The notes below the pieces were generated by a model, which had not been told where the DNA came from, did not search any database, and worked only from the letters and a program-made list of their open reading frames with translations. 64,000 bases of DNA. It comes from CAZCZZ01 sp964503335 (lineage in GTDB: Bacteria > Verrucomicrobiota > Kiritimatiellia > CAIVKH01). The translations under genes and the position numbers were made by a program. Of the stretch, positions 7,845 through 15,680 are shown one piece after another. The stretch lies in contig CAZCZZ010000006.1 of the NCBI GenBank assembly GCA_964503335.1, positions 36,466-100,465 of the forward strand. The letters run 5' to 3'. Each line of letters opens with the position of its first letter. The first letter of the stretch is position 1.

Positions 7845-9008
7845 ATGGCTGTGCCGTTGAAATACAACTTACGCAATCTGCGCATTCGCTGGCGGATGAC
7901 GGTGGCGACGATGATGGGGATTGCGCTGGTCGTCGCGGTGTTCGTCATGGTGCTGGCGCTGGCGCGGGGATTGAAGTCCACGTACGTCGTCACGGGTGAT
8001 CCGCGTAACCTGCTGGTGATCCGGAAGGGCGCGACGGCCGAGTCGAGCAGTCAGATCGGACGCGAGGAAGTCCGGATCATGAAGTACCTCGACGGCATTG
8101 CGAAGAACGAGAAGGGAGAGCGCATGGCGTCGGCGGAGATCATCGTCCTGATCTACCTGGACCGGCTCGAAGCCGACGGCGGTGCGAACGTGCTTGTGCG
8201 GGGCATGGGGCCGATGGGTCTGGCGCTGCGACCGCAGGCGACGCTGGTGCAGGGACGTATGTTCAAGCCCGGCCTGCGTGAATGTGTCGTGAGCACGAAG
8301 ATCGCGGCCCGATTCAAGGGCTGCAGGCTCGGCGAGAGTTTTCGTTCGGGCAGGAATGACTGGAAGGTCGTGGGCATCTTCGATGCGCAGAAGTCCGCGT
8401 ACGAATCGGAAATCTGGATCGATGCCGACGAAGCGCGCGACGTGTTCAACCGCGACTTCTACGGGTCGATGATGTTCCTCCCGGAATCCGAGGCGGCCGC
8501 GGAGCAACTGAAGACGCGCATGGAGGGGGACAAGAACCTGCAGGTCCGGGTGTTGCGCGAGACGGAGTACTATCTTGACCAGACGAAGGTGGCGGGACCG
8601 ATCCAATTCATGGGCAGCTTCCTTGCCGTCATCATGAGCGTCGGCGCCGCGTTCTCCGCGATGAACTCGATGTATGCGGCCGTCGGCGCGAGGACGCGCG
8701 AGATCGGGACATTGCGGGTGCTGGGGTTCAAGCGGCGCGCGATCTACTTCTCGTTCATGTTTGAATCCATCCTGCTGGCCTTGCTGGGAGGTCTTGTCGG
8801 ATGCATCTTGTCGCTGCCGCTGAACGGTGTCGCGACGGGAACGTTCTCCTGGAGTTCGTTCTCCGAGGTGGCGTTCGAGTTCCGCATCACGACGGAGTTG
8901 CTGGGAAAGGGCATGTTGTTCGCGCTGGTCATGGGTGTCGTCGGAGGGCTGCTTCCCGCGCGCATGGCGGCAAGGAAGCCGGTTTTGGATGCGTTGCGGT
9001 CGGCATGA
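7845..9008 (+). CDS. ABC transporter permease, FtsX/MacB type (second)
   Basis: The 387-residue product repeats the FtsX-type plan: N-terminal helix (MTVATMMGIALVVAVFVMVLALA), periplasmic domain (about residues 45-255, with a MacB_PCD-like GMGPMGLALRP...VQGRMFKPG stretch), and three C-terminal helices, with the motif RTREIGTLRVLGFKRRAI after the second. The last helices include LLALLGGLVGCILSLPLNG and GMLFALVMGVVGGLLPARMAA. It is related to but clearly different from the first permease, so the transporter is probably a heterodimer. ATG 7845 follows an AT-rich spacer without a good ribosome-binding site. Its stop at 9008 precedes the fusion-protein gene by 20 bases. Confidence 0.88.
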   Translation: MAVPLKYNLRNLRIRWRMTVATMMGIALVVAVFVMVLALARGLKSTYVVTGDPRNLLVIRKGATAESSSQIGREEVRIMKYLDGIAKNEKGERMASAEIIVLIYLDRLEADGGANVLVRGMGPMGLALRPQATLVQGRMFKPGLRECVVSTKIAARFKGCRLGESFRSGRNDWKVVGIFDAQKSAYESEIWIDADEARDVFNRDFYGSMMFLPESEAAAEQLKTRMEGDKNLQVRVLRETEYYLDQTKVAGPIQFMGSFLAVIMSVGAAFSAMNSMYAAVGARTREIGTLRVLGFKRRAIYFSFMFESILLALLGGLVGCILSLPLNGVATGTFSWSSFSEVAFEFRITTELLGKGMLFALVMGVVGGLLPARMAARKPVLDALRSA

Positions 9009-9028
9009 TTTCTGGAAAGGGTTGTTCA

Positions 9029-9988
9029 ATGAGCATGACAAAGCAGGAAGCGTTAAGTCGGTTGGCGATCGCGCCGGAGAAGAAGGCCCGGCGGAATTCG
9101 GGTCCCTACGTCGTGGTGCTTGCGGTCATTCTGTTCCTCATTGCCGGCGTGGCCGTGATGAACATGACCAAGTCGGCGGAGCGGAAGCCGATCCCGCTGA
9201 AGGCCGTGACGGGTGCAGCCACGAATGCGACGGAGGAGGCGAAGCTTCCGGGTGACGCCGTCCTGACGGTCAGCGGCTATGTCATCCCGCGTGAGCGTAT
9301 TGAGATCAGCCCGAAGTTCCTCGGCACGGTGAAGTGGATCGGCGTCAAGAAGGGCGACACGGTCAAGAAGGGCGATGTACTTGTCGAGCTGGAGGATGAC
9401 GAATATCGCGCGCGTGTGTTGGAAGCCGAAGGACGTGTCAAGGTCGCGCAGGCGGCCCTGGCGAGCGCGGAGCTGGAGTGGAAGCGACAGAGCAATCTTG
9501 TCAACAGCAGGGTCGATAGCCAGAAGGCGATGGACGACGCGCAGCGCGTGCACGATATGGCGGTTGGCGAAGTGGCCATGGCCGAGGGCCAGCTTGCGCT
9601 GGCGAAGACCTATCTCGGCTGGTGCACGATCCGCGCGCCCATCGACGGCGTAGTGCTGGAGAAGCTCGTGAACCCGAACGAGCTGGTTGTGCCGCAGAGC
9701 TTTGGAAGCAGCGGCGGACCGAGCACAGCCTTCCTCGCGATGGCGGACCTCATGGACCTGCAGGTGGAGATCGACCTGAACGAGGCGGACACGCCGCGCG
9801 TGTATCTCGGCCAGAAATGCCGCGTCAGCCCCGAGGCGTATCCTGACAAGGTCTACGAAGGCACGGTCGCAGAGATCGCCCCCGAGGCCAACCGCGCCAA
9901 GGGCACGCTGCAGGTGAAGGTCCAGATTGCGGCCCCAGACCGCTTCCTCACACCGGAACTGACGGCGAAAGTGGATTTCCTGAAGTAG
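9029..9988 (+). CDS. Efflux/export periplasmic adaptor (HlyD/MacA-type membrane fusion protein)
   Basis: This 319-residue protein has an N-terminal membrane anchor (YVVVLAVILFLIAGVAVM), a first half-lipoyl strand set (VSGYVIPRERIEISPKFLG, VKKGDTVKKGDVLVELED), a helical hairpin (about residues 125-200), a second lipoyl half (TIRAPIDGVVLEKLVNPNE) and a beta-barrel (LQVEIDLNEADTPRVYLGQ) with C-terminal domain. Such adaptors link an inner-membrane transporter to an outer-membrane channel; no TolC gene is present here, so the channel would be supplied elsewhere. ATG 9029 is chosen because GGAAAGG lies about ten bases upstream; the open frame runs further upstream inside the permease gene but is not coding. 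Last gene of the operon. Confidence 0.9.
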   Translation: MSMTKQEALSRLAIAPEKKARRNSGPYVVVLAVILFLIAGVAVMNMTKSAERKPIPLKAVTGAATNATEEAKLPGDAVLTVSGYVIPRERIEISPKFLGTVKWIGVKKGDTVKKGDVLVELEDDEYRARVLEAEGRVKVAQAALASAELEWKRQSNLVNSRVDSQKAMDDAQRVHDMAVGEVAMAEGQLALAKTYLGWCTIRAPIDGVVLEKLVNPNELVVPQSFGSSGGPSTAFLAMADLMDLQVEIDLNEADTPRVYLGQKCRVSPEAYPDKVYEGTVAEIAPEANRAKGTLQVKVQIAAPDRFLTPELTAKVDFLK

Positions 9989-10022
9989 GAAGTGTGAGAC
10001 CGGACGGCGCGGCGAACCATTC

Positions 10023-13000
10023 CTACCCAGCCGCGAGCTCGCGTTGGACGGCACGGAGGAGGTCTTTCACGGGGAAAGGTTTCTGGATGAAGGTAATGCC
10101 GCGTGAGGAGATTTCGGGCCAGCGTGACTTCTCGTCGGTGTAGCCGCTGGTGAGGATGAGTTTGAGGGTCGGCTTCTTCTTGCGAAGCTGGTCACTGAGC
10201 TCAAGTCCGTTCATGTCCGGCAGCACCACGTCGCATACGGCGATGTCGAAGTCCCCCTTGTGCTCTCCGAACAGCTTCAAGGCATCCATGGCGCACGCCG
10301 CGGCCCGGACATTGTAGCCGTAGCCGGTCAGCGTCCGGTAGGCGAGATTGCGCACGCCGTCTTCGTCTTCCACGAGCAGGATGTGCTGGCCCTTCCCGCG
10401 GGGAATAACATCGTCCGCGGAGGCGATCACTTTCCCGGCCTCTGTAGGACGCCTGAGCGCTGGCAGATACACCTTGAACGTGCTGCCGAGGCCAACCTGG
10501 CTGTACACGTGAACCCAGCCTTCGTGCTGGCGGACGATGCCGTAGATGGTCGCGAGCCCGAGCCCTGTTCCATGTCCCGCGCCCTTGGTGGTGAANNNNN
10601 NNNNNNNNNNNNNNNNNNNNNNNNNNNNNNNNNNNNNNNNNNNNNNNNNNNNNNNNNNNNNNNNNNNNNNNNNNNNNNNNNNNNNNNNNNNNNNNGCGCG
10701 GCTGACCGTGCGCAACTTGTCTTCCGCCTGCCTGCGGTCGGTGATGTCCGCGAATACGGTTGCGAACTGGCCCAGCTTGGGACTGTAGGCGCTGACTTCG
10801 AAGAAGCGTCCGAGCGGGCCCGCATAGTCTTCAAAGAAACAGGGGCGACCGCTGAGCGCCACGTCCCCGAAACGCTGGATCCATGCGTCGCCGAGCCCCG
10901 GCATGACCGTGCGCACGGTGGATCCCAGGATCGCGTCGCGTTTCAGCCCCGTTATGGCCTCGAAGGCCGGGTTGACATCGAGGTAGCGGTAGTCCACGGG
11001 TTTGCCCGCGTCGTCGCAGATGATCTCATGCAGCGCGAAGCCTTCCTGCATGGTCGAGAAGAGCGTGCGGTAACGCCGCTCGCTTTCGCGCAGTTCCGTG
11101 GTGCGGTCCCGCACTTCCTCCTCAAGCCTGGCGCGTCGCTGGGCGATGTAGGCCACGAAGGCGGTCAGCGCGGAGGTGAACAGCATGCCCACGAAGACGG
11201 TCAGCCAGCCCATGTTTGCGCTCTGGTGCTTGTGGAAGCGATCGGCAGGGCGGATGATGAGTGCAAAGGCCTTGCCGAATGCGAAGACGGGTCGCCAGGT
11301 CGTAATGTTCGAGGGATCAGCGAGGCCGCCGAGGCCGGGTGTCTCCATGCCCGTTGGTACTGCGGAAGGGTAGGACGCCATGAGCCGCGGACCCTGCGCA
11401 GGGTGGAGGTGGTAGAACTCGGACCGGGCAAAGCGGGCAAAGTCGCTGAACTCGGCGAGCGACGTCTTGATGAGCTCATTGATCCGCAGGGCTGCGACGG
11501 CGAATCCGCGCAGTCGCTCCGTTCGATCCGCGGGATTGTCCGGCAGCGGCATGTTGTATACCGGATGAAACACAAGCAGGCCGTTTCCCTTGAACTGCCC
11601 TTCGTTGATCAGCGTCAGGGGATCGGTCGCGACGGTCAGGCCCGACTGCATGGCTTCATTCATCGCTGCGAGCCGCATCGGCTCCTTGCCCAGCGCATAG
11701 CCGAGCACGGACTCATTGCCCTCCATCGGCTCGACGAAATAGATCGGATAAAACGTGTCTCTCTTCTCCAGGGGTATGCGCACCCCGCTGATCGACCGGT
11801 CGAAGATGGAGAAGTCGGTGAGTCCCTCGTTGCGTGCGGCGGCTTCCATGGCGGGCACGTCGTCTGCCTTGACGCGCGGAACCCAGTCGAACCCCTGGAC
11901 CGCTGCGTGGCGTGTGAGTGGCCGGGTGAAGGAGGTGAACTCCTCGCGCGTGACATGCGAGCTGCTTTCGAAGAAGTGGGCGAGGCTCATCAGCTGCTGT
12001 TGTCCGAGGTCTCGCAGGTCATCGACAAGGCCCGCGCCTGGGCTCAAGGTGAAGCGGCGGAACTCCGAGCGTACACCTCTCTTCTCGTAATCCACCACAA
12101 GCAGGGCAAGCGCGACGGTCAGCCCCAAGCCCATTACGAAGGTGAGCAGGGCCTCGGCATGCCTCATCCAGGGGTATGCCGAATTCTCCAGCCGCTCCCG
12201 CCAGCGGAGCACGGCGCGTCCGACCAGGAGGAGGAGGACCAGGCCGAGCGTGGCGACGATGGGAACGAGGCGGCTCGCATAGATGTGGCGCGCCCAGCTG
12301 GTGGCTTCGATATCGATGCCCACGACCAGGAAGACCTTGTCCGTGCGGTGGTCCTTGATCGGCGCCGAGGCGCTGATGAAGGTCCCGTACTCATCGGTTT
12401 CGGGTCCCATCGTCATCGGCACCCCGGTTTCGAAGATCTCCCAGTCCTGCGGCGACGGATCCTCGTACACGGTTCCCGGCGGTGACGCGAAGGGATCACT
12501 TTCCGCGAGGCTTTCCGGGCCGAAGACGATGTTCCCTTCCCGGATGGCCATCGTGTAGATGCTGCGCAGGCCCGAGGCGCGGCTGTACGCCATCATCTGC
12601 CGGCGCAGGTGCTGGAATTCAGGGCGCTCCACATCCGATGCATCGAACGCCAGCATCTTCGCCTGCTCTACGTCGATGGTCTGCGCAATCGACCTACACT
12701 GCGTGAGCAACTCGTCACGCATGTCACGGTCGATCATCCGCCTCAGAGAATCGGCTGCCCACCAGCTGGCCATCAGCAGCAGGATCAGTGTGACCGGGAA
12801 GAGGGCGCGCCGTAGCCGTGTCGTGAATTCGACGTGTGCCACCGGCTCGCGGAACGCGGGCCAGATGCCGGCGAGCAATACGATCGCACAAGCGGTCCAC
12901 ACTGCATCGACAGGGATCAGCCCCGCGGCCTCACCGCCCGGCCCGATGCTGCCGGGCCAGGGCCGGAAGGCCGCCATGCCAGCTTGGGCGAGCAGCGCGC

Positions 13001-13460
13001 CCGCGGCCACGAAGAGAAACCGCTGACGCCCGTGCATTGCCGCCCGGCCGATGGTGTACGCGGCCAGCAGGGAGGCGGGCACTGCCACAGCGAAGCGCTG
13101 GAGCCATTCCGTGCCCGGCCCTTCGATCTGCGTGAGAAACGCCATGCACGCGAGCAACAGCACGACAACCCACGCCGGGGCCTTCCAGCCCTTCGTGGCC
13201 GTCACGTTGGCCAAGCCAAACTGGAGCAGGGCCAAGTCGGATACCAACTCAAGCAACGATGCCGCGGAAGTCAGGTATGCGTTTTCCGCTACGCTGAAGG
13301 AGGCAACATGGCAGCCGAACGCCAGTGAGCGGAGGAATCCGAAACAGGCGAGCCAGCGCCACTGGAACCCTGCGAAAAGGCTCGGATTGCGATCCCAGAG
13401 GAGAACGCCAAGGATCAGGAACGCGAGACCGCTCGCAAAGAGTATGTAGTCCTGCTGCAC
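10023..13460 (-). CDS. Hybrid sensor histidine kinase with CHASE, PAS and receiver domains, interrupted by an assembly gap
   Basis: The frame encodes, in order: about seven N-terminal membrane helices (residues 1-215), a helix and a periplasmic sensor region with a Cache-like look (about 245-390), another helix, a CHASE domain (about 465-690, with FDWVPRVKADDVPAME), a further helix, a coiled linker, a PAS domain (about 795-910, RYRTLFSTMQEGFALHEI), the end of a HATPase domain (FTTKGAGHGTGLGLATIYG) and a receiver (HILLVEDEDG, phospho-acceptor Asp in CDVVLPDMNG, and KPF). The dimerisation/phospho-His domain and most of the ATPase fall in the 100-N gap, which is too short to hold them. The start is GTG 13460 with a weak GGGACAG upstream. 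It stands alone, convergent with the ABC operon. Confidence 0.85.
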   Translation of the reverse strand: MQQDYILFASGLAFLILGVLLWDRNPSLFAGFQWRWLACFGFLRSLAFGCHVASFSVAENAYLTSAASLLELVSDLALLQFGLANVTATKGWKAPAWVVVLLLACMAFLTQIEGPGTEWLQRFAVAVPASLLAAYTIGRAAMHGRQRFLFVAAGALLAQAGMAAFRPWPGSIGPGGEAAGLIPVDAVWTACAIVLLAGIWPAFREPVAHVEFTTRLRRALFPVTLILLLMASWWAADSLRRMIDRDMRDELLTQCRSIAQTIDVEQAKMLAFDASDVERPEFQHLRRQMMAYSRASGLRSIYTMAIREGNIVFGPESLAESDPFASPPGTVYEDPSPQDWEIFETGVPMTMGPETDEYGTFISASAPIKDHRTDKVFLVVGIDIEATSWARHIYASRLVPIVATLGLVLLLLVGRAVLRWRERLENSAYPWMRHAEALLTFVMGLGLTVALALLVVDYEKRGVRSEFRRFTLSPGAGLVDDLRDLGQQQLMSLAHFFESSSHVTREEFTSFTRPLTRHAAVQGFDWVPRVKADDVPAMEAAARNEGLTDFSIFDRSISGVRIPLEKRDTFYPIYFVEPMEGNESVLGYALGKEPMRLAAMNEAMQSGLTVATDPLTLINEGQFKGNGLLVFHPVYNMPLPDNPADRTERLRGFAVAALRINELIKTSLAEFSDFARFARSEFYHLHPAQGPRLMASYPSAVPTGMETPGLGGLADPSNITTWRPVFAFGKAFALIIRPADRFHKHQSANMGWLTVFVGMLFTSALTAFVAYIAQRRARLEEEVRDRTTELRESERRYRTLFSTMQEGFALHEIICDDAGKPVDYRYLDVNPAFEAITGLKRDAILGSTVRTVMPGLGDAWIQRFGDVALSGRPCFFEDYAGPLGRFFEVSAYSPKLGQFATVFADITDRRQAEDKLRTVSRXXXXXXXXXXXXXXXXXXXXXXXXXXXXXXXXXXFTTKGAGHGTGLGLATIYGIVRQHEGWVHVYSQVGLGSTFKVYLPALRRPTEAGKVIASADDVIPRGKGQHILLVEDEDGVRNLAYRTLTGYGYNVRAAACAMDALKLFGEHKGDFDIAVCDVVLPDMNGLELSDQLRKKKPTLKLILTSGYTDEKSRWPEISSRGITFIQKPFPVKDLLRAVQRELAAG
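10596..10695. other. Assembly gap of exactly 100 N
   Basis: All bases are N. Exactly 100 N is a common fixed-length placeholder for a gap of unknown size. The kinase domains missing here (HisKA and the ATPase N and G1 boxes) normally need about 500-650 bases, so true sequence is longer than shown and the frame across the gap is not evidence of continuity. Confidence 0.95.
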
Positions 13461-13680
13461 AACTGTCCCACTAGCGCAAACGACTCACGGCTCACGTGAT
13501 GCGGCGATTCTAGCCGGATGACGGGGTGGCGACAATCCCCAATGCCGCTGCACGGTCGTTGAGCGACCTGGAGGGCCGGACTTGTCCGGCCGCGAATTGA
13601 GCCGGACCGACAAGTTGGTCCCTCCGTGGCGGTGTTCCGTGGTTGAAGGTGGTGCCGCCAGCTTTTAACCTCCGTCCGAG
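13461..13680. other. Divergent spacer between sensor kinase and sigma factor
   Basis: The 220-base region carries a compound palindromic element (13570-13625) and a second stem TGGCGG (13627-13632)/CCGCCA (13655-13660) followed by GCTTTT, which could act as an attenuator or terminator before the sigma gene. Promoters for both flanking genes must lie here, but I could not place them. Confidence 0.5.
13570..13625. repeat. Compound palindromic (REP-like) element
   Basis: The perfect palindrome GGCCGGACTTGTCCGGCC (13574-13591) is followed by GGACCGACAAGTTGGTCC, with five-pair arms. The whole is bounded by GGAGGG (13570-13575) and CCCTCC (13620-13625). This resembles the extragenic palindromes common in PVC genomes, but no second copy was found in this window. 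Confidence 0.6.
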
Positions 13681-14301
13681 GTGAATACCGAGCCCCCAGA
13701 GACGTCCAAACAGGAAGGCGATGATGGAATCGACCTTAATCGTGTGGATGAACTTGTACAAAAGGCGCGGGCTGGCGATGAGGCGGCCTTCGGGGAGCTG
13801 GTGAAGACGTATCACATGCGCGTGTACGGCGTGGCCTACCGCATGGTGAACCATGTGGACGATGCCCGCGAGGTGGCCCAGATGTCCTGGGTCAAGGCGT
13901 GGAACAGGTTGTCCGGCTATAAGGGCGATTCGAAGTTCTTCACGTGGATGTACCGGCTCACTGTGAACACGGCGCTGGATCATATCCGCCAGCGGACCCG
14001 GAAGCGCGAGGTCGAGCTGCCCGTGTATGAGTCCGGCGAGGATGCGTCGCCGGTCGACAGCCTGCTGGTGACGCAGGACACGGCGTCGGATGAGATGGAG
14101 AAGGACGACGTGAAGCGCGCGTTCCACGAAGCGCTCGAGGCGTTGTCGCCCGATCACAAGGCGGCGCTGATCCTGCGCGAGGTGGACGGGAAGACGTACC
14201 AGGAGATTGCCGACGCGATGGGCGTGCGCATCGGCACCGTGATGTCGCGGATCCACTACGCGCGGAAGGCGATTCAGGAAAGAATGCGAGGTGTGCGATG
14301 A
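13681..14301 (+). CDS. RNA polymerase sigma factor, ECF (sigma-70) family
   Basis: The 206-residue protein has sigma region 2 (AAFGELVKTYHMRVYGVAYRM, DDAREVAQMSWVKAWNRL, the promoter-melting SKFFTWMYRLTVNTALDHIR) and region 4 (ALSPDHKAALILREVDGKTYQEIADAMGV, with helix-turn-helix GTVMSRIHYARKAI), without region 3, which defines an ECF factor. It directs RNA polymerase to a dedicated promoter set, usually for envelope or stress genes. Start is GTG 13681 with no strong ribosome-binding site. Its stop overlaps the next start (ATGA at 14298-14301), so it is translationally coupled to the probable anti-sigma factor. Target promoters could not be recognised. Confidence 0.93.
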   Translation: MNTEPPETSKQEGDDGIDLNRVDELVQKARAGDEAAFGELVKTYHMRVYGVAYRMVNHVDDAREVAQMSWVKAWNRLSGYKGDSKFFTWMYRLTVNTALDHIRQRTRKREVELPVYESGEDASPVDSLLVTQDTASDEMEKDDVKRAFHEALEALSPDHKAALILREVDGKTYQEIADAMGVRIGTVMSRIHYARKAIQERMRGVR

Positions 14302-14804
14302 AACAGGAAAAATGGGAAGAGCTGCTCAGCCGGTCGATCGACGGCGATGTGTCCCGCGACGAACAGGCCGCGCTCGATGCCGAGCTCGCGCGGAACGCGG
14401 ACCTGCGCACGCTGCGGGATGCCTACCTGGATGCCGGACGCATGCTGCGCGAGTTGCCCGTGATCGGTGCGCCCACGCCTGAAGTGATGTGGAGCGACGT
14501 GCAGCGCGAGCTGCGGAAACAGAGGGCGGAAGAGGCCGGGGAAGCGCCCGTTTTCGCGTGGCGGTTGCGCTGGGCTGGTGCTATCGTCGCGGCTGTGCTG
14601 CTGGGCGTGACGGCGATCTACGTCCTGCAGCAACGGCACGCAGCCGCTGTGGCATCCGTCAGTGAAAAGGGCGGGGCCACGGTGGAGTTCGTGGAAGCGA
14701 GCGACCCGAATAGTTCGACGATGGTGTATGAGGATGCCGAGACGGGCTGGACCGTGATCTGGGTGGCATCGACCGACACGGAAGCTGAAGGATCTGGATC
14801 ATGA
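14298..14804 (+). CDS. Probable membrane-bound anti-sigma factor
   Basis: The 168-residue protein has an N-terminal cytoplasmic helical part (WEELLSRSIDGDVSRDEQAAL, typical of anti-sigma domains), one membrane helix (WAGAIVAAVLLGVTAIYVL, about residues 92-110) and a periplasmic tail of about 55 residues. It lacks the His-x3-Cys-x2-Cys zinc motif of zf-HC2 anti-sigma factors, so it belongs to a zinc-free form. Position after the sigma gene with a four-base overlap, plus topology, is the main support. It probably holds the sigma factor at the membrane until a periplasmic signal releases it. Confidence 0.75.
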   Translation: MKQEKWEELLSRSIDGDVSRDEQAALDAELARNADLRTLRDAYLDAGRMLRELPVIGAPTPEVMWSDVQRELRKQRAEEAGEAPVFAWRLRWAGAIVAAVLLGVTAIYVLQQRHAAAVASVSEKGGATVEFVEASDPNSSTMVYEDAETGWTVIWVASTDTEAEGSGS

Positions 14805-15241
14805 CGCGCTGGTTGATCATAGCGATGGTGGCACTGGCGGGATTCGCCACGGTGTCCGTGGCCGGCTCCGGTGCGCCCGTCACGCTGGAAGCCAAGATGA
14901 TCCTCGCGTCCGACGACCCCGCGCCGATTGATCGCCGCATGGAACGCATCGACTTCCAGCTTCGCAGGATCCTTCGCTTCGAAACCTTCCGCCTGCTCGG
15001 CGAAGGCCAGGTCATGCTGGGCCTGCCCGGCAGCGGTCGCATCGAGCTCGGCGAGGGGAACCATCTCGAAATCTCCGCCACCGGCGAGCGCGGCAAGGTC
15101 CGCGCGCAGGTTCAATGGGTCAAAGACGGAAGCACCGTCGTAAACACAGCCGTAACCATCAAAGGCGACGGCTTCGTCATCCTTGGCGGCATCCCCCACA
15201 AATCCGGCGGCAAACTCATCGTCACGCTCAACGCGCGGTGA
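14801..15241 (+). CDS. Secreted protein of sigma/anti-sigma operon, unknown function
   Basis: The 146-residue product starts with a signal peptide (WLIIAMVALAGFATVSVAGSG) and continues as a soluble beta-rich domain: VTLEAKMILASDDPAPIDRR, then FQLRRILRFETFRLLGEGQVML, ending GGKLIVTLNAR. I recall similar short proteins beside ECF sigma genes in PVC bacteria, but no function. ATG 14801 overlaps the preceding stop by four bases (ATGA), so all three genes form one coupled unit. It may be the periplasmic sensor or first target of the sigma pathway; this is inference from position. Confidence 0.65.
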   Translation: MTRWLIIAMVALAGFATVSVAGSGAPVTLEAKMILASDDPAPIDRRMERIDFQLRRILRFETFRLLGEGQVMLGLPGSGRIELGEGNHLEISATGERGKVRAQVQWVKDGSTVVNTAVTIKGDGFVILGGIPHKSGGKLIVTLNAR

Positions 15242-15301
15242 ATAGTCCCGCGGCCACCTGCGTCGTATCTCCAGAACCGGGGAACAACTGGAGGAACTGC
15301 G

Positions 15302-15643
15302 ATGAAACGTCTGTATCTGTTGATGGCGTCGGTCGGGGTGATGGTGGCGGGTGTGCAGCCTTTGCAGGCCGACCATGACCGGTCCTCGTGCGGGCAGCCT
15401 CGCAAGGTTGTCGTACAGCCGTATTGCCCGCCCACGCGATACGTCGTGTCCAGTCCGCAAATGATGGGTGGCGGTTCGTGCAACTATCGAACGCAGCGCG
15501 TGTGGGTTGATGGCTCGTGGTCCTATCAGGACCTGGGTTGCGGTCGCTACCGCAAGGTCTGGACACCCGGCTACTACACCTTCGTAAAGGTGCCGGTCCG
15601 CTCACCTTCGTACGGCTCCTACGTGCGGGTCTCCTACCGATGA
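15302..15643 (+). CDS. Small secreted Tyr/Arg/Cys-rich protein
   Basis: The 113-residue protein has a signal peptide (MKRLYLLMASVGVMVAGVQPLQA) and a mature part with two copies of a YxxRxVWxxGxW-like motif (YRTQRVWVDGSWSY and YRKVWTPGYYTF), seen in small envelope proteins with YxWxPGxW repeats. Four cysteines (SSCGQ, PYCPP, GSCNY, LGCGR) could form disulphides. GGAGGA lies eight bases before ATG 15302. A stem CTCCAG (15269-15274)/CTGGAG (15288-15293) could mask that site. Function unknown. Confidence 0.65.
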   Translation: MKRLYLLMASVGVMVAGVQPLQADHDRSSCGQPRKVVVQPYCPPTRYVVSSPQMMGGGSCNYRTQRVWVDGSWSYQDLGCGRYRKVWTPGYYTFVKVPVRSPSYGSYVRVSYR

Positions 15644-15680
15644 GTTGAGCAGGTCGCCTGTTATCGCGTACGCTATCGTC

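Noticed and set aside
10260..12485. Plus-strand open frame of 741 codons across the sensor kinase and the N run
   Set aside because: It reads through the assembly gap and is antisense to recognisable CHASE, PAS and receiver domains.
13627..13666. Rho-independent terminator before the sigma factor
   Set aside because: The stem has a long loop and the T-tract is only four bases, and no plus-strand gene lies upstream; noted in the spacer entry rather than called.
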